This document shows positions 52,611 to 62,598 of a stretch of 64,000 nucleotides of DNA, in pieces. Origin of the DNA: Bacillus sp. REN3 (GTDB taxonomy: Bacteria; Bacillota; Bacilli; Bacillales; Cytobacillaceae); NCBI RefSeq assembly GCF_017912555.1, contig NZ_JAERSD010000011.1, forward strand, positions 1 to 64,000, written 5' to 3'. Position 1 is the first letter of the stretch, and the number at the start of each line of letters is the position of its first letter. The position numbers and the translations under genes are program-made. Under the pieces are notes generated by a model. The model was not told where the DNA came from. It worked only from the letters and a program-made list of their open reading frames with translations, and ran no database searches.

Positions 52611-53525
52611 TCAAGGTCGCTTCCTTACTGACAAGATGGAAATTGTCCCAATTATGCAAATGGTACCAATCCATTCCGCTATTCCGAATGGAACGTTGAG
52701 CCAGAGAACCGCCAGGATGGCCGCAGACAATGGCTCAGCACTCGCCAGCAGGCTTGTTTCCGAAGGCGATATGTATTTCAGGCTTTCAAGATAACAATAA
52801 AAAGCAATCAATGTCCCAAAAACGACAACGAATACAACAGCCAGTACGGACGTGAAAGACCAGTCTCCCGAGAAGTTCCACGGAGGATGGATAAAGCTGA
52901 AACCGATGCCCCCAATCATCATCCCCCAGCCAACTGTTAAAATCGAACCCCATTTTGCCAGAAGATTCCCTGGCTGCAGTGTATAATAAGCTAGGGCAAA
53001 TGCCGAACTTATCCCCCAAAATACAGCTGCTCCCGAGATAGAAAGAGTTTTCAGGCTGCCTCCTGTAACGAGCAGGAATGTCCCGAGCAGGGCAATGCCA
53101 ATCGCAAATGCTTCAATTGATGTTGGAAGAGCTCTCGAACGTAGGGAGAGATAGACCGTAATCAGGACTGGAGCAAGGTATTGCAAGATGGTCGCAGTCG
53201 CGGCATTGCCATGATCAATTGCCGCAAAGTACGTATATTGGACAGCCAGCATGCCAAACAGGGCAAAGGGGATCAACTGTTTGCGGTCACCGGATTCCTT
53301 CCAGATGATCCATATCTTTTCCTTTGTGCCTACGCTGGCATAAATCAAGAGAATTAAACCGGATGCCAGCAATCGGATGACAACCAGCCATTCTGGCGTG
53401 AAGCCTTGTTTTTGAAAAAGGAATTGGGCTACCGTACCTGAAACTCCCCATAAAATCGCTGCTGTCAGGACAAGGAGGATGCCTTTTGTTCCAGCTGGCG
53501 CAGCTGTAGCAACATTCGACTGCAT
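52611..53525 (-). CDS. EamA/DMT family permease
   Basis: A 304-residue ten-helix transporter with two EamA repeats: LVLTAAILWGVSGTVAQFLF and LSISGAAVFWGISSAFALAY. Related to RhaT/YdcZ-type metabolite exporters; substrate unknown. TGGAGG precedes the ATG. Only distantly similar to the EamA protein at 9932. It is divergent from the aminopeptidase gene. Confidence 0.9.
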   Translation of the reverse strand: MQSNVATAAPAGTKGILLVLTAAILWGVSGTVAQFLFQKQGFTPEWLVVIRLLASGLILLIYASVGTKEKIWIIWKESGDRKQLIPFALFGMLAVQYTYFAAIDHGNAATATILQYLAPVLITVYLSLRSRALPTSIEAFAIGIALLGTFLLVTGGSLKTLSISGAAVFWGISSAFALAYYTLQPGNLLAKWGSILTVGWGMMIGGIGFSFIHPPWNFSGDWSFTSVLAVVFVVVFGTLIAFYCYLESLKYISPSETSLLASAEPLSAAILAVLWLNVPFGIAEWIGTICIIGTISILSVRKRP

Positions 53526-53710
53526 ATTTTGCCTCCATAAAAGTGTTTTTTATAGTATATCATCCATTCACGAAGCGGAATAGCTTGAATGAAAATAGTA
53601 AAATAAGACTAAAAGCCCACATAAAATAGTAGAAATGAAACTTTTAAATATTTTTAGAATATTATAACATCTAATCTGGTAACCTATTACTTGTTTCCAG
53701 GAGGCTATTT

Positions 53711-55114
53711 ATGAAAAAGAAACCATTTTTAACGCTGGCGCTAGCCGCCACTATCGCAGCAAGTCCATTGGCTGCACAGGGGATTTATGCAGGGCCGGCG
53801 GAAAGCGTTCAGCAAGCCCAGTCTTTGAACGTATTCGACAACAAGGTCCTTAATAACATCAATGTTGAAAACATCTATAACAATATTGAATACCTTTCAA
53901 GGACACCACGTGTCGCAGGGACAGAGGCGGAGCAAAAAGCGATTCAATATGTTAAAGAACAATTTGAATCATATGGCTATAAAACAGAACTCCAGGAATT
54001 CACATTTTATGGATATACTGCTCCGCATACCGTCCAATTAACAGTGGATGGCTATCCAGGTGAATTGATTCCCAAATCCTTTACTTATGGGATGGATGGG
54101 AATGTTTCTGGTGAACTGGTTTTTGCTGGGTTAGGTCAGGAGGAAGATTTCGAGGGATTGGACTTATCAGGCAAAATTGCTTTGATCCAGAGGGGAGCCA
54201 TTTCATTTGCTGACAAGGTATTAAATGCAGCCGCGAATGGGGCAGCAGGTGTCATTATTTATAATAACACCCCTGGCGACCTGAATGGAACCTTTGGCGA
54301 GCCAAATGACGCATACGTGCCGGCTGTCGCAATTTCAAAAGAGGCAGGAGAAGCATTGCTTGCTAAACTCAATAATGGGGAAGCATTGACGGCTTCCATC
54401 TATCTCGAGGGCGCGGAAGCTGGGATGCGCACTTCCCATAATGTGATTGCAACAAAGGCGCCTACGAATAAAAACAAAGCAACAAACGGAATCATCGCGC
54501 TTGGGGCACATCATGATTCTGTTCCGGGAGCTCCAGGGGCAAACGATGATGCATCCGGTACGGCAATGACACTTGAACTTGCACGGGTGTTTAAAGATCT
54601 TCCAACAAATAAGGAGATGCGATTCATTACCTTCGGTGCTGAAGAACTTGGATTGATCGGTTCACGCCACTATGTAAGCCAGCTGTCTGAAGATGAAAAG
54701 AATCGTTTTGTCGGCTATTTTAACATGGATATGGTCGGCAGCCGGGACGCGGGTGACCTGGTCATCAATACTGTTGATGGTTCAAGGAACATTGTCGCGG
54801 AATATGCTCAAGAGTCCAGCGCCAGATTAAACGGGGAGCCGACGCCAATCCAGGCAGGCGGCAGCAGTGATCACGTTCCATTTTATGAGGCTGGGCTTCA
54901 ATCTGCATCCTTTATCCACCGTCCATTAGAGCCATGGTACCACACGCCGGAAGACACGATTGATAAAATCAGCAAGGAGAAGCTCCAGGATGTTGCTGAA
55001 ATTGTCGGCACAGCAGTCTATGACCTTGTCAGGCCGGAAAACCAGGGACCGGCGGGTAAAAGAGATAAGGAGCAAAAAGTTCCGCACCTATATTATGAAG
55101 AGCAGATTCAGTGA
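53711..55114 (+). CDS. Secreted M28 family aminopeptidase with PA domain
   Basis: A 467-residue exported peptidase. A signal peptide occupies residues 1-22 (FLTLALAATIAASPLAAQG). Residues 110-235 form a PA insert (KIALIQRGAISFADKVLNAA). The M28 zinc site follows: GAHHDSVPG, NDDASGTA, FGAEELGL, NMDMVGS and YHTPED supply the ligands in the usual order. It cleaves N-terminal residues from extracellular peptides. CAGGAGG precedes the ATG. Single gene. Confidence 0.94.
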   Translation: MKKKPFLTLALAATIAASPLAAQGIYAGPAESVQQAQSLNVFDNKVLNNINVENIYNNIEYLSRTPRVAGTEAEQKAIQYVKEQFESYGYKTELQEFTFYGYTAPHTVQLTVDGYPGELIPKSFTYGMDGNVSGELVFAGLGQEEDFEGLDLSGKIALIQRGAISFADKVLNAAANGAAGVIIYNNTPGDLNGTFGEPNDAYVPAVAISKEAGEALLAKLNNGEALTASIYLEGAEAGMRTSHNVIATKAPTNKNKATNGIIALGAHHDSVPGAPGANDDASGTAMTLELARVFKDLPTNKEMRFITFGAEELGLIGSRHYVSQLSEDEKNRFVGYFNMDMVGSRDAGDLVINTVDGSRNIVAEYAQESSARLNGEPTPIQAGGSSDHVPFYEAGLQSASFIHRPLEPWYHTPEDTIDKISKEKLQDVAEIVGTAVYDLVRPENQGPAGKRDKEQKVPHLYYEEQIQ

Positions 55115-55121
55115 TAAACAG

Positions 55122-55156
55122 GGAAGCACGGGAGACCGTGCTTCCTTTAATATTTT
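55122..55156 (+). terminator. Terminator of the aminopeptidase gene
   Basis: GGAAGCACGG and CCGTGCTTCC pair around 4 bases, followed by TTTAATATTTT. Confidence 0.88.
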
Positions 55157-55419
55157 GGTAAAGACGTTCTCATTTTAAATACCCTTCGTTTTTTAGATAG
55201 AGATTATGGAGATATTGAACGGTTGTTTCGTAAACTGATTATCACCATTCCTCTCTATCACTTTATTAAGACGGGCATACAATAAAAATAACAAAACTTT
55301 AGCTTCTTTTTCATTTAATTGAAATTGTTCCTTTCATTCTTTGTTTTTGCAGAAATTACCATTCTACTTCCTGCAAATTCGATATTCTCTCTTCCTATAA
55401 CCAGCTTGTCGCTGAACCG
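55157..55419. other. Non-coding sequence
   Basis: AT-rich; no gene, RNA motif or repeat was recognised. Confidence 0.4.
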
Positions 55420-55638
55420 CTATTCTATTTCGGCTGAACTTGCTAACAGTTTCATATTTGCATCCAAATGGTCAGCATGACCAATCAATTCTAATAGGGA
55501 TTTTAACCAAACAACAGGGTTTCGATGAGGAACATCAGATTCATCTCTATCAATCTGCTTTTGAACGATTGCCAAGTATACTTTAGAAAGCAAAGTTTGT
55601 CGTTTAATTATCTCCGGTACCCATCTTCCGATAGCTTC
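55420..55638 (-). pseudogene. Gene remnant of unknown family
   Basis: An open stretch on the minus strand, between an in-frame TAA at 55639-55641 and a TAG at 55420-55422, reads GRWVPEIIKRQTLLSKVYLA, then IVQKQIDRDESDVPHRNPVV and WLKSLLELIGHADHLDANMK. The sequence is strongly protein-like, but there is no start codon or ribosome site in position. It looks like the 3' end of a decayed gene; I cannot name the family. Confidence 0.42.
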
Positions 55639-55797
55639 TTATTCTAATCAGCCATAAAAATAATCACTCAGGATCGCACCTAAAGAGAAATTTGACATAC
55701 AACGAATAAGATATGGATATTTATTCCAATACCCGAATGTTTATGGTAAAGTAAAATAAAAATGGATACTAGTCCAGAAGGGGAAGGGGCAGCAATA

Positions 55798-55941
55798 TTG
55801 GACATTTTCATTATCATTCTTTTAATAGTGTTCAGCTATGATTTTACAAAAATGCGGCAGCAAAATGAGAGAATGATTGAACAAAACGAACGGATTCTAT
55901 CACATTTGGAGGCTATGAAGAATAAAAGTGAAAAGGAATAG
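55798..55941 (+). CDS. Small membrane-anchored coiled-coil protein (47 aa)
   Basis: A TTG start at 55798 has GGGG/GAAGGGG 8 bases before it. The protein has one N-terminal membrane helix (DIFIIILLIVFSYDF), then a heptad-rich charged helix (MRQQNERMIEQNERILSHLE) and a KSEKE end. It would be anchored by the helix with the coiled coil in the cytoplasm. Similar short proteins are widespread in Bacillaceae; function unknown to me. A TTGACA at 55692-55697 may be part of its promoter. Confidence 0.65.
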   Translation: MDIFIIILLIVFSYDFTKMRQQNERMIEQNERILSHLEAMKNKSEKE

Positions 55942-56203
55942 CATTATACCGATCAAAAATGCAATAGTATTCTAAATATAAGCAGACCTGGTTTCTTATT
56001 TCTTCATATATATCGTGAAGGGATCAGTTTCAAGGTACGGGGTAATCCTGGTAGGTTGATAAAATCATAGGGGAAGCGTTGGACTGTGAAAAACGAACTT
56101 ACGAATGAAAATGTAGCCGTATAACGCGTGAATGCGGTACTTTTGGCAAACGTGATTACACCCGGCGGACGATAGAAAAAAATACCGTGTACATAACGAT
56201 TTT
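55942..56203. other. Non-coding sequence
   Basis: No gene or known element found. Confidence 0.4.
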
Positions 56204-56235
56204 TATAAAAAAACCCGCCGGATTTTTTCGGCGAG
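56204..56235 (-). terminator. Minus-strand terminator
   Basis: CGCCG and CGGCG pair around 8 bases; the minus strand continues GGGTTTTTTT. It lies 127 bases after the 5'-nucleotidase-family gene and could end its transcript. Confidence 0.65.
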
Positions 56236-56361
56236 TCGATATCCTATCTTGAAAATTGTGTGAACAGTTTCTTGTGGATCATGGCTGGGCATTTTGTGCC
56301 ATGCGTGAGTGAATTTGCTATTGCCACAACTGTAATTATTTTTTGGCAGGAATGATGAAAG

Positions 56362-57942
56362 TTAATGAATCACCCGCCAATTATGATTGCAAGTCGCATG
56401 GATGATCCCGTGTTTCTTGAAATAGTCAGCCAGTATTTCTGTCATATCCCTTTGGATTTCCCTAAGGACAGGCTTACCCTTGAACATTGGATAATTGCCG
56501 CCTCCACCTGCCCGGTAATTATTCATGACAACATCATAGGAGGCATCTGATTTTACCGGTTCATCCTTGTAATTCAGCTCGGTGACACGCTCGCCTGCCG
56601 GACGGGAAATATCTAAGGTGTATTGTATTCCTTCCCACATATCATAGTTGTAATGCTGAGGCTTCGGTTTTTCGAATGAGGGGTTCACGATCAGTTCTCC
56701 ATCCTTGACATCAAAGTAGAGCGCGCTTTTTTCAAGCGCCGCTTTGAGGTCGGCTCCTGTAATCCTGATGACCTTCAGGGTGTTCGGATAGATATAGTTC
56801 GAGACAATATCCCGCATAGTTACCTCGGCAGGGAAGCCGGGGGATTCATTGTGGAAGAGAGCCGTTGCCGATATATCGGCTCCAGCTGCATCCATTTGAA
56901 CCTTATTGATGAACTCAATCAGCGGGTTGTCCTCCATGCGAATATCAAATGCAGACCTGACGCTCATGTCACCGACGATTGTCCCAATTGGCTGGTCAAG
57001 CCACTTTTGGGACTGGATTTCATACGATTTGGCCAGCTCCAAAATGGCTTGCTCCGCTTTGGCTTCATTAACCTCGATAATGGCAGCAGATTTGTCTTTC
57101 ACCTGCCACTTTCCATATGAGAACTCAAAAGAAACCTGGATCTTTCCGAATGACTGGGCGTTGAAACCAGGCTGGACAACCGTTACACCGTTCAATTCGC
57201 ATACGAGCTTCCGGTGCTGATGCCCTGTAAGCAAAACGTCGATTCCTTCAATCTCAGTGCAAATCCTGTAACCCTGGTTCTCTCCGGTCAAGGTTTCTGC
57301 CGGTTCACCTGTTTCCGGCTCGCATTCTATACCGCCATGATAGGAAACGATTAGCAAATCGAATTGCTCATTTTGCTGCAGGTATTTGACCCATTCCTTT
57401 GCTGTCGAATAGGCATCAGGAAATTCGAGGCCTTTGATATGATTTGGGTTTTCCCAGTTCGGGATATAGTGGGTAGTCAAGCCGAGCAGAGCTACCCTAA
57501 GGCCATTATCGAATTCTTTAATCATAAAGGGACGGCCAAAAGCAGGCTGGTTTGTTCCTGATTCCAGGATGTTTGCCGACAGCCAGGGGAAATTCGATTC
57601 GCTGACTGCCTTCTCCAGTAAATCCTGTCCGTAATTGAATTCATGATTCCCTATAACTGCTGCATCATACTTCAGATAATTCAAGATTTTCACCATAGGG
57701 TTTTGTTCATTTGGCTGATGCCTCGCATGATGATAAGTAAGGGGAGTGCCCTGGATTAAATCTCCGTTATCAATCAAGAAACTGTTATCAGCCTGTTTCA
57801 TTTCCTCTTTTAATGGGAGAGCAAGCTTCGCCAGCCCATATTCTACTTCTTGATTGTTCCCATAACTGATTGGCATGAGATTTCCATGGATATCACTCGT
57901 CTGGAGAATCACAAGCTCGCAACTTCTTTCACGGTTCTTCAT
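56362..57942 (-). CDS. 5'-nucleotidase / 2',3'-cyclic phosphodiesterase family enzyme
   Basis: A 526-residue UshA/CpdB-type metallophosphoesterase. The N-terminal catalytic domain has LQTSDIHGNLMP, DNGDLIQGTPL, GNHEFNYG, SYHGG and TGHQHR, covering all metal ligands. The C-terminal 5'-nucleotidase domain has SVRSAFDIRMEDNPL and NNYRAGGGGNYP, the nucleotide-binding loop. Unlike most relatives it has no signal peptide or cell-wall anchor, so it should act in the cytoplasm. AAGGAAG precedes the ATG. Monocistronic. Confidence 0.93.
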   Translation of the reverse strand: MKNRERSCELVILQTSDIHGNLMPISYGNNQEVEYGLAKLALPLKEEMKQADNSFLIDNGDLIQGTPLTYHHARHQPNEQNPMVKILNYLKYDAAVIGNHEFNYGQDLLEKAVSESNFPWLSANILESGTNQPAFGRPFMIKEFDNGLRVALLGLTTHYIPNWENPNHIKGLEFPDAYSTAKEWVKYLQQNEQFDLLIVSYHGGIECEPETGEPAETLTGENQGYRICTEIEGIDVLLTGHQHRKLVCELNGVTVVQPGFNAQSFGKIQVSFEFSYGKWQVKDKSAAIIEVNEAKAEQAILELAKSYEIQSQKWLDQPIGTIVGDMSVRSAFDIRMEDNPLIEFINKVQMDAAGADISATALFHNESPGFPAEVTMRDIVSNYIYPNTLKVIRITGADLKAALEKSALYFDVKDGELIVNPSFEKPKPQHYNYDMWEGIQYTLDISRPAGERVTELNYKDEPVKSDASYDVVMNNYRAGGGGNYPMFKGKPVLREIQRDMTEILADYFKKHGIIHATCNHNWRVIH

Positions 57943-58439
57943 CCTGTCACTTCCTTTCTGTAATCATTTTTAACTCTTTTACGGAAGAAAGCAGTTGATA
58001 CTCGAATGTTAACATACAAGCTGCAGTCTTCCTGGATAGATCGATTTATGGGTTCGAAAATCCATAGAAACCTGTGGAAACTGTTATATTCCATTGTAAG
58101 TGGACTATTGCTCCTAGTCCAATTCCTTAATGAATGATAAATCTGAAAAACGAGGGTACATATCAATGCAAGACTTATCAAAAAAGGATGCCGGCCAGTA
58201 TTGAATATTTTATCATTAAAAATTTTTAATGATACAGAAGTTTCCAAGAGGGAAGGAAAGGTTTAAACCAAATAAGGCTGGGGAGGAAAGGAATGATATA
58301 GATAGGTTCGTAATGATCATCTAACAAAAGGGTAAGGATAGCGGAGAATAAAACGCAGGTCACACATTGAAAATCCCGATCAGAAAGTAATATGATAAAA
58401 AGCCAATAGAAATAAGCTGTAAAAAAGGTAAAAGACAAA
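57943..58439. other. Gap without a supported gene
   Basis: Two minus-strand open frames of 102 and 70 codons cross this gap (57939-58247 and 58226-58438). Their sequences are unlike any family and neither has a clear ribosome site, so they are not called. Confidence 0.4.
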
Positions 58440-58464
58440 GGACCATCTTCGGATTGGATGGCCC
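58440..58464 (-). terminator. Terminator of the bioY-bioB operon
   Basis: On the minus strand GGGCCATC pairs with GATGGTCC, followed by TTTGTCTTTT; it begins 10 bases after the bioB stop. Confidence 0.8.
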
Positions 58465-58474
58465 TTTTCTTAAG

Positions 58475-59467
58475 TCACGCCTTTACTTCTTCTTTTGCAA
58501 ATTCGATTTCGAACCCCAGATCTTCCAGCATTCTATGGTCAGCGGTGCTTTCCTGTCCGGCTGTGGTTAAGTAGTCTCCAACAAAAATGGAATTCGCGGG
58601 ATAAAGTCCTAAAGGCTGAAGACTTCGGAGGTTCACTTCCCGTCCGCCGGAAATCCTGATTTCTTTTGATGGATTGATGAATCGCATTAGACACAGGACC
58701 TTCAGGCAGTATCGTGGATTCAATTCATTCACGCCTTCAAGCGGGGTACCGTCAATAGCATGAAGGAAATTGACAGGTATTGAGTCAGCATTAAGATTTT
58801 TTAAACTTCTGGCCATATCGACTACATCCTGCTTTGTTTCCTTCATGCCAACAATGACACCAGAGCATGGCGAAATACCGGATTTCTTGACGAGTTCAAC
58901 TGTATCGACACGATCCTGGTATGTATGTGAAGTCGTGATTTCTTCATGATGGTTCTTTGAAGTATTAAGGTTATGATTGTACCTGTCCACTCCCGCTTCT
59001 TTCAAGATGCCAGCCTGTGAAGGATTGAGGATACCGAGGCAGGCACAGACCTTTAGACCATAGCGATGCTTGATTTCCCTGATAGCAGAAGCGACCGTAT
59101 CGAGTTCTTTATCACTTGGTCCTCTGCCGCTAGCTACAATGCAATAGGTTCCTGCGTTCAGCTTAAAAGCTTGCTCTGCCCCTTTAAGAATTGTATCCTT
59201 ATCGACCATGCGATACTTCTGGACAGGCGCGTCCGATATTGAAGACTGAGCACAGTAGCCACAATTTTCCGGACATAATCCTGATTTAGTATTTATGATC
59301 ATGTTCAATTTGATCTTGTTTTTGAAGTAAAAGTGACGGATCATATAGGCGGCATCAAGTAATTCAAGCAACTCTTCATCAGGACTCTCAAGGATACTCA
59401 TAGCCTCTGACTCTGTGAGCTCAACTCCATCAAGGACCCTGCCAGCAAGTTCTTTCCATTTTCCCAA
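58475..59467 (-). CDS. bioB: Biotin synthase BioB
   Basis: A 330-residue radical-SAM enzyme. SGLCPENCGYCAQSS carries the CxxxCxxC cluster site near residue 60, and the family's second-cluster ligands follow (CIVASGRGP; VNFLHAIDGTPLEG; RISGGREVNLR). It inserts sulfur into dethiobiotin. TTG 59467 is chosen because GAGGGGG lies 7 bases before it; the ATG at 59491 lies upstream of that site. It is the second gene of a bioY-bioB unit, without the other biotin genes. Confidence 0.95.
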   Translation of the reverse strand: MGKWKELAGRVLDGVELTESEAMSILESPDEELLELLDAAYMIRHFYFKNKIKLNMIINTKSGLCPENCGYCAQSSISDAPVQKYRMVDKDTILKGAEQAFKLNAGTYCIVASGRGPSDKELDTVASAIREIKHRYGLKVCACLGILNPSQAGILKEAGVDRYNHNLNTSKNHHEEITTSHTYQDRVDTVELVKKSGISPCSGVIVGMKETKQDVVDMARSLKNLNADSIPVNFLHAIDGTPLEGVNELNPRYCLKVLCLMRFINPSKEIRISGGREVNLRSLQPLGLYPANSIFVGDYLTTAGQESTADHRMLEDLGFEIEFAKEEVKA

Positions 59468-59494
59468 GAAAGTTCCCCCTCTCTTTTGCAAAAA

Positions 59495-60085
59495 TTATGC
59501 TGCTTTTCTTAAATGCTTGAAGCTCCCTTTTGATAAAACAGTCCTTTCAAGCCTATGTCCCATGATCCCGGCAAAAACAGCGAGGATGATGTCCTTCGGA
59601 AGCGGCGCGACCATCCAGAGCCAGGCCATTCCGTATGTGAATCCTTCTGGCGCAGCTGCCCAAAGTTTATAGGCGAAGTACATCCAGTTTGTTCCAATTG
59701 CATAATTGATTACCAAACCAATGAGTGCTGCAGTGATAAAAGCTGAAAAGGAGCGATTTTTCTCGATGATCTTACCTGCTGCGAATGCGGTGAATATGAA
59801 AGAGAGAATAAAGCCGAAAGTTGGGCTTATGAATGTCGACAGGCCAGCCCCGAACTTAGCAAAGACCGGAACTCCCGCCAGACCGACAAGTGCATAGACC
59901 ATCATTGAAATAGCACCAAGCCGGCTGCCGAGAATGACACCTGCTAGAATCGCGAAAAATGTTTGTAATGTAATTGGTACCCCGCCAACTACCATAAATG
60001 GCGCAAAGGAAGTAATGTTCGCGCCAATCGCCATTAAAGCAACGAACATTGCCGCCAATGTTAAATCAAGCGTTTTCAATTTCAT
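59495..60085 (-). CDS. bioY: Biotin transporter S component BioY
   Basis: A 196-residue six-helix BioY. MVVGGVPITLQTFFAILAGV near residue 31 and the FGFILSFIFTAFAAGKIIE stretch are family signatures. It binds biotin and works alone or with the ECF EcfAA'T module, which is not encoded here. It precedes bioB by 27 bases under a BirA-type operator, so uptake and the last synthesis step are co-regulated. Confidence 0.95.
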   Translation of the reverse strand: MKLKTLDLTLAAMFVALMAIGANITSFAPFMVVGGVPITLQTFFAILAGVILGSRLGAISMMVYALVGLAGVPVFAKFGAGLSTFISPTFGFILSFIFTAFAAGKIIEKNRSFSAFITAALIGLVINYAIGTNWMYFAYKLWAAAPEGFTYGMAWLWMVAPLPKDIILAVFAGIMGHRLERTVLSKGSFKHLRKAA

Positions 60086-60117
60086 TTAGAACATCCCCTT
60101 TCTTGTGGTATAAAAAA

Positions 60118-60170
60118 AGAATAAACTTTGTGAATATTTTATGTCAACCTTTTTATTTATAGGTTAACAA
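60118..60170 (-). promoter_or_regulatory. BirA operator overlapping the bioY promoter
   Basis: GGTTAACAA (60162-60170) and ATGTCAACC (60141-60149) form the inverted pair TTGTTAACC/GGTTGACAT around 12 bases, matching the BirA operator pattern (TTGTTAACC-N-GGTTAACAA). On the minus strand TTGACA (60147-60142) and TATTCT (60123-60118), 18 bases apart, form the promoter, with the operator covering the -35 box. Confidence 0.85.
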
Positions 60171-60375
60171 TATAGGCTGTTTGAATGCTTCAGGAAAAAC
60201 AGAGGAAAAATCAGTATGAGTAGAAGTGAATGCATGGTTGGGCTGTTCCCAAGGATTGTCAAGATAAAAAGAAAACGGCCACTAAATTTGCCGAGTGTGG
60301 GAAGAACGTTTGGATGAGATGTTTCAATAAAAAGGAAATTTATGGCTGGAGAGTGGGACATAAACACGTTGATAA

Positions 60376-60736
60376 AAAGGTAACGTAAGAGCAGGATGCA
60401 CTCCCTTTGGGGGCGCGGAGAGCAGCAAAAGGTAACGCAAGAGGGTGTTGCACTCCCTTTTGGGGCGAGGGGAGTAGCAAAAGGTAACGCAAGAGCAGGA
60501 TGCACTCCCTTTTGGGGCGCGGAGAGCAGCAAAAGGTAACGCAAGAGCAGGATGCACTCCCTTTGGAGGCGCGGGGAGTGGCAAAAGGTAACGCAAGAGC
60601 AGGATGCACTCCCTTTGGAGGCGCGGAGAGCAGCAAAAGGTAACGCAAGAGCAGGATGCACTCCCTTTGGGGGCGCGGGGAGTGGCAAAAGGTAACGCAA
60701 GAGCAGGATGCACTCCCTTTTGGGGCGCGGAGAGCA
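60376..60736. repeat. 52-bp tandem repeat array 3 (7 units)
   Basis: GGTAACG recurs at 60379, 60431, 60483, 60535, 60587, 60639 and 60691, again at 52-base steps. It is the same family as arrays 1 and 2, sharing GGTAACGCAAGAG and CACTCCCTTT, but with its own consensus: GCAGGATG in place of GCGTGTTG and GCGGAGAGCAGC in place of GCAGTGAGCAGT. The three minus frames stay open. It lies between bioY and the P450 gene. Confidence 0.97.
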
Positions 60737-60891
60737 GTAATAGTGATCAAAAATGTGGATTTTTAAGCTACCGTTCAATGAAAAGTGAATCACTGGCGTG
60801 GCTTTTCGCTGACTCTAGTGCGATGCTCTGTCAGCCCTTGTTCAAAACCCGAACTTTAAGCAACAATCTTTAAGAAATGACCGAAACAAAT

Positions 60892-60920
60892 AAAAGCAGT
60901 GCTTACACGCACCGCTTTTT
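60892..60920 (-). terminator. Terminator of the P450 gene
   Basis: AAAAGCAGTGC and GCACCGCTTTT pair (one mismatch/G-U) around 6 bases; TTTTA follows on the minus strand. It begins 14 bases after the stop codon. Confidence 0.8.
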
Positions 60921-60933
60921 ATAAATTTTACGA

Positions 60934-62136
<1,203 letters not shown>

Positions 62137-62316
62137 CTAAGCAATGCTGTTATCAAGACTTCGATCATGCGGGAATCTTTCATTCATAAGCAAATTGACT
62201 CCTTTTTAAGGGTAGTATCCACTGGTTACTTTGCACCTCTTTTGAAAAAATAAAACAAATTCCTGTATGGACTAAATGTTTTTTTGAAAAAGTATAACGA
62301 AAGGAGGTAGGTACCT

Positions 62317-62499
62317 ATGGGTAAATGGAATGAACAAGCTGCTGCGAATAATAATCTTTCTGAAGAAACAATCGCAAGTTCCAGGCTTTTAGGCAAACAG
62401 GGGCTTCGGGCAGAAGAGTCTTTAGAAGAACTTGCGGATGGCGGAGAGAGGAACGAATCAATCGATGAACAGCTGAAACAGCATCAGCCAGGAATGTAA
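62317..62499 (+). CDS. Small hydrophilic protein (60 aa)
   Basis: A perfect AAAGGAGGT site lies 8 bases before the ATG. The protein is highly polar and acidic (LSEETIASSRLLGKQGLRAE, then ESLEELADGGERNESIDEQL), without membrane segments or cysteines, and could be a stress or spore-associated protein by composition. I do not recognise the family with confidence. Confidence 0.68.
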   Translation: MGKWNEQAAANNNLSEETIASSRLLGKQGLRAEESLEELADGGERNESIDEQLKQHQPGM

Positions 62500-62598
62500 A
62501 CCTCGTTTTAGGCATGTTTGATGCAGGGCCAATTCTTTTACCTGGTTAACAGACTGCGGTAAAATAAGGAAAAGTGAGTTTGGGGAGAGGAGTTACAA

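Noticed and set aside
57939-58247. 102-codon minus frame whose stop overlaps the start of the 5'-nucleotidase-family gene
   Set aside because: Looks like coupling, but the peptide has no domain-like character and no ribosome site.
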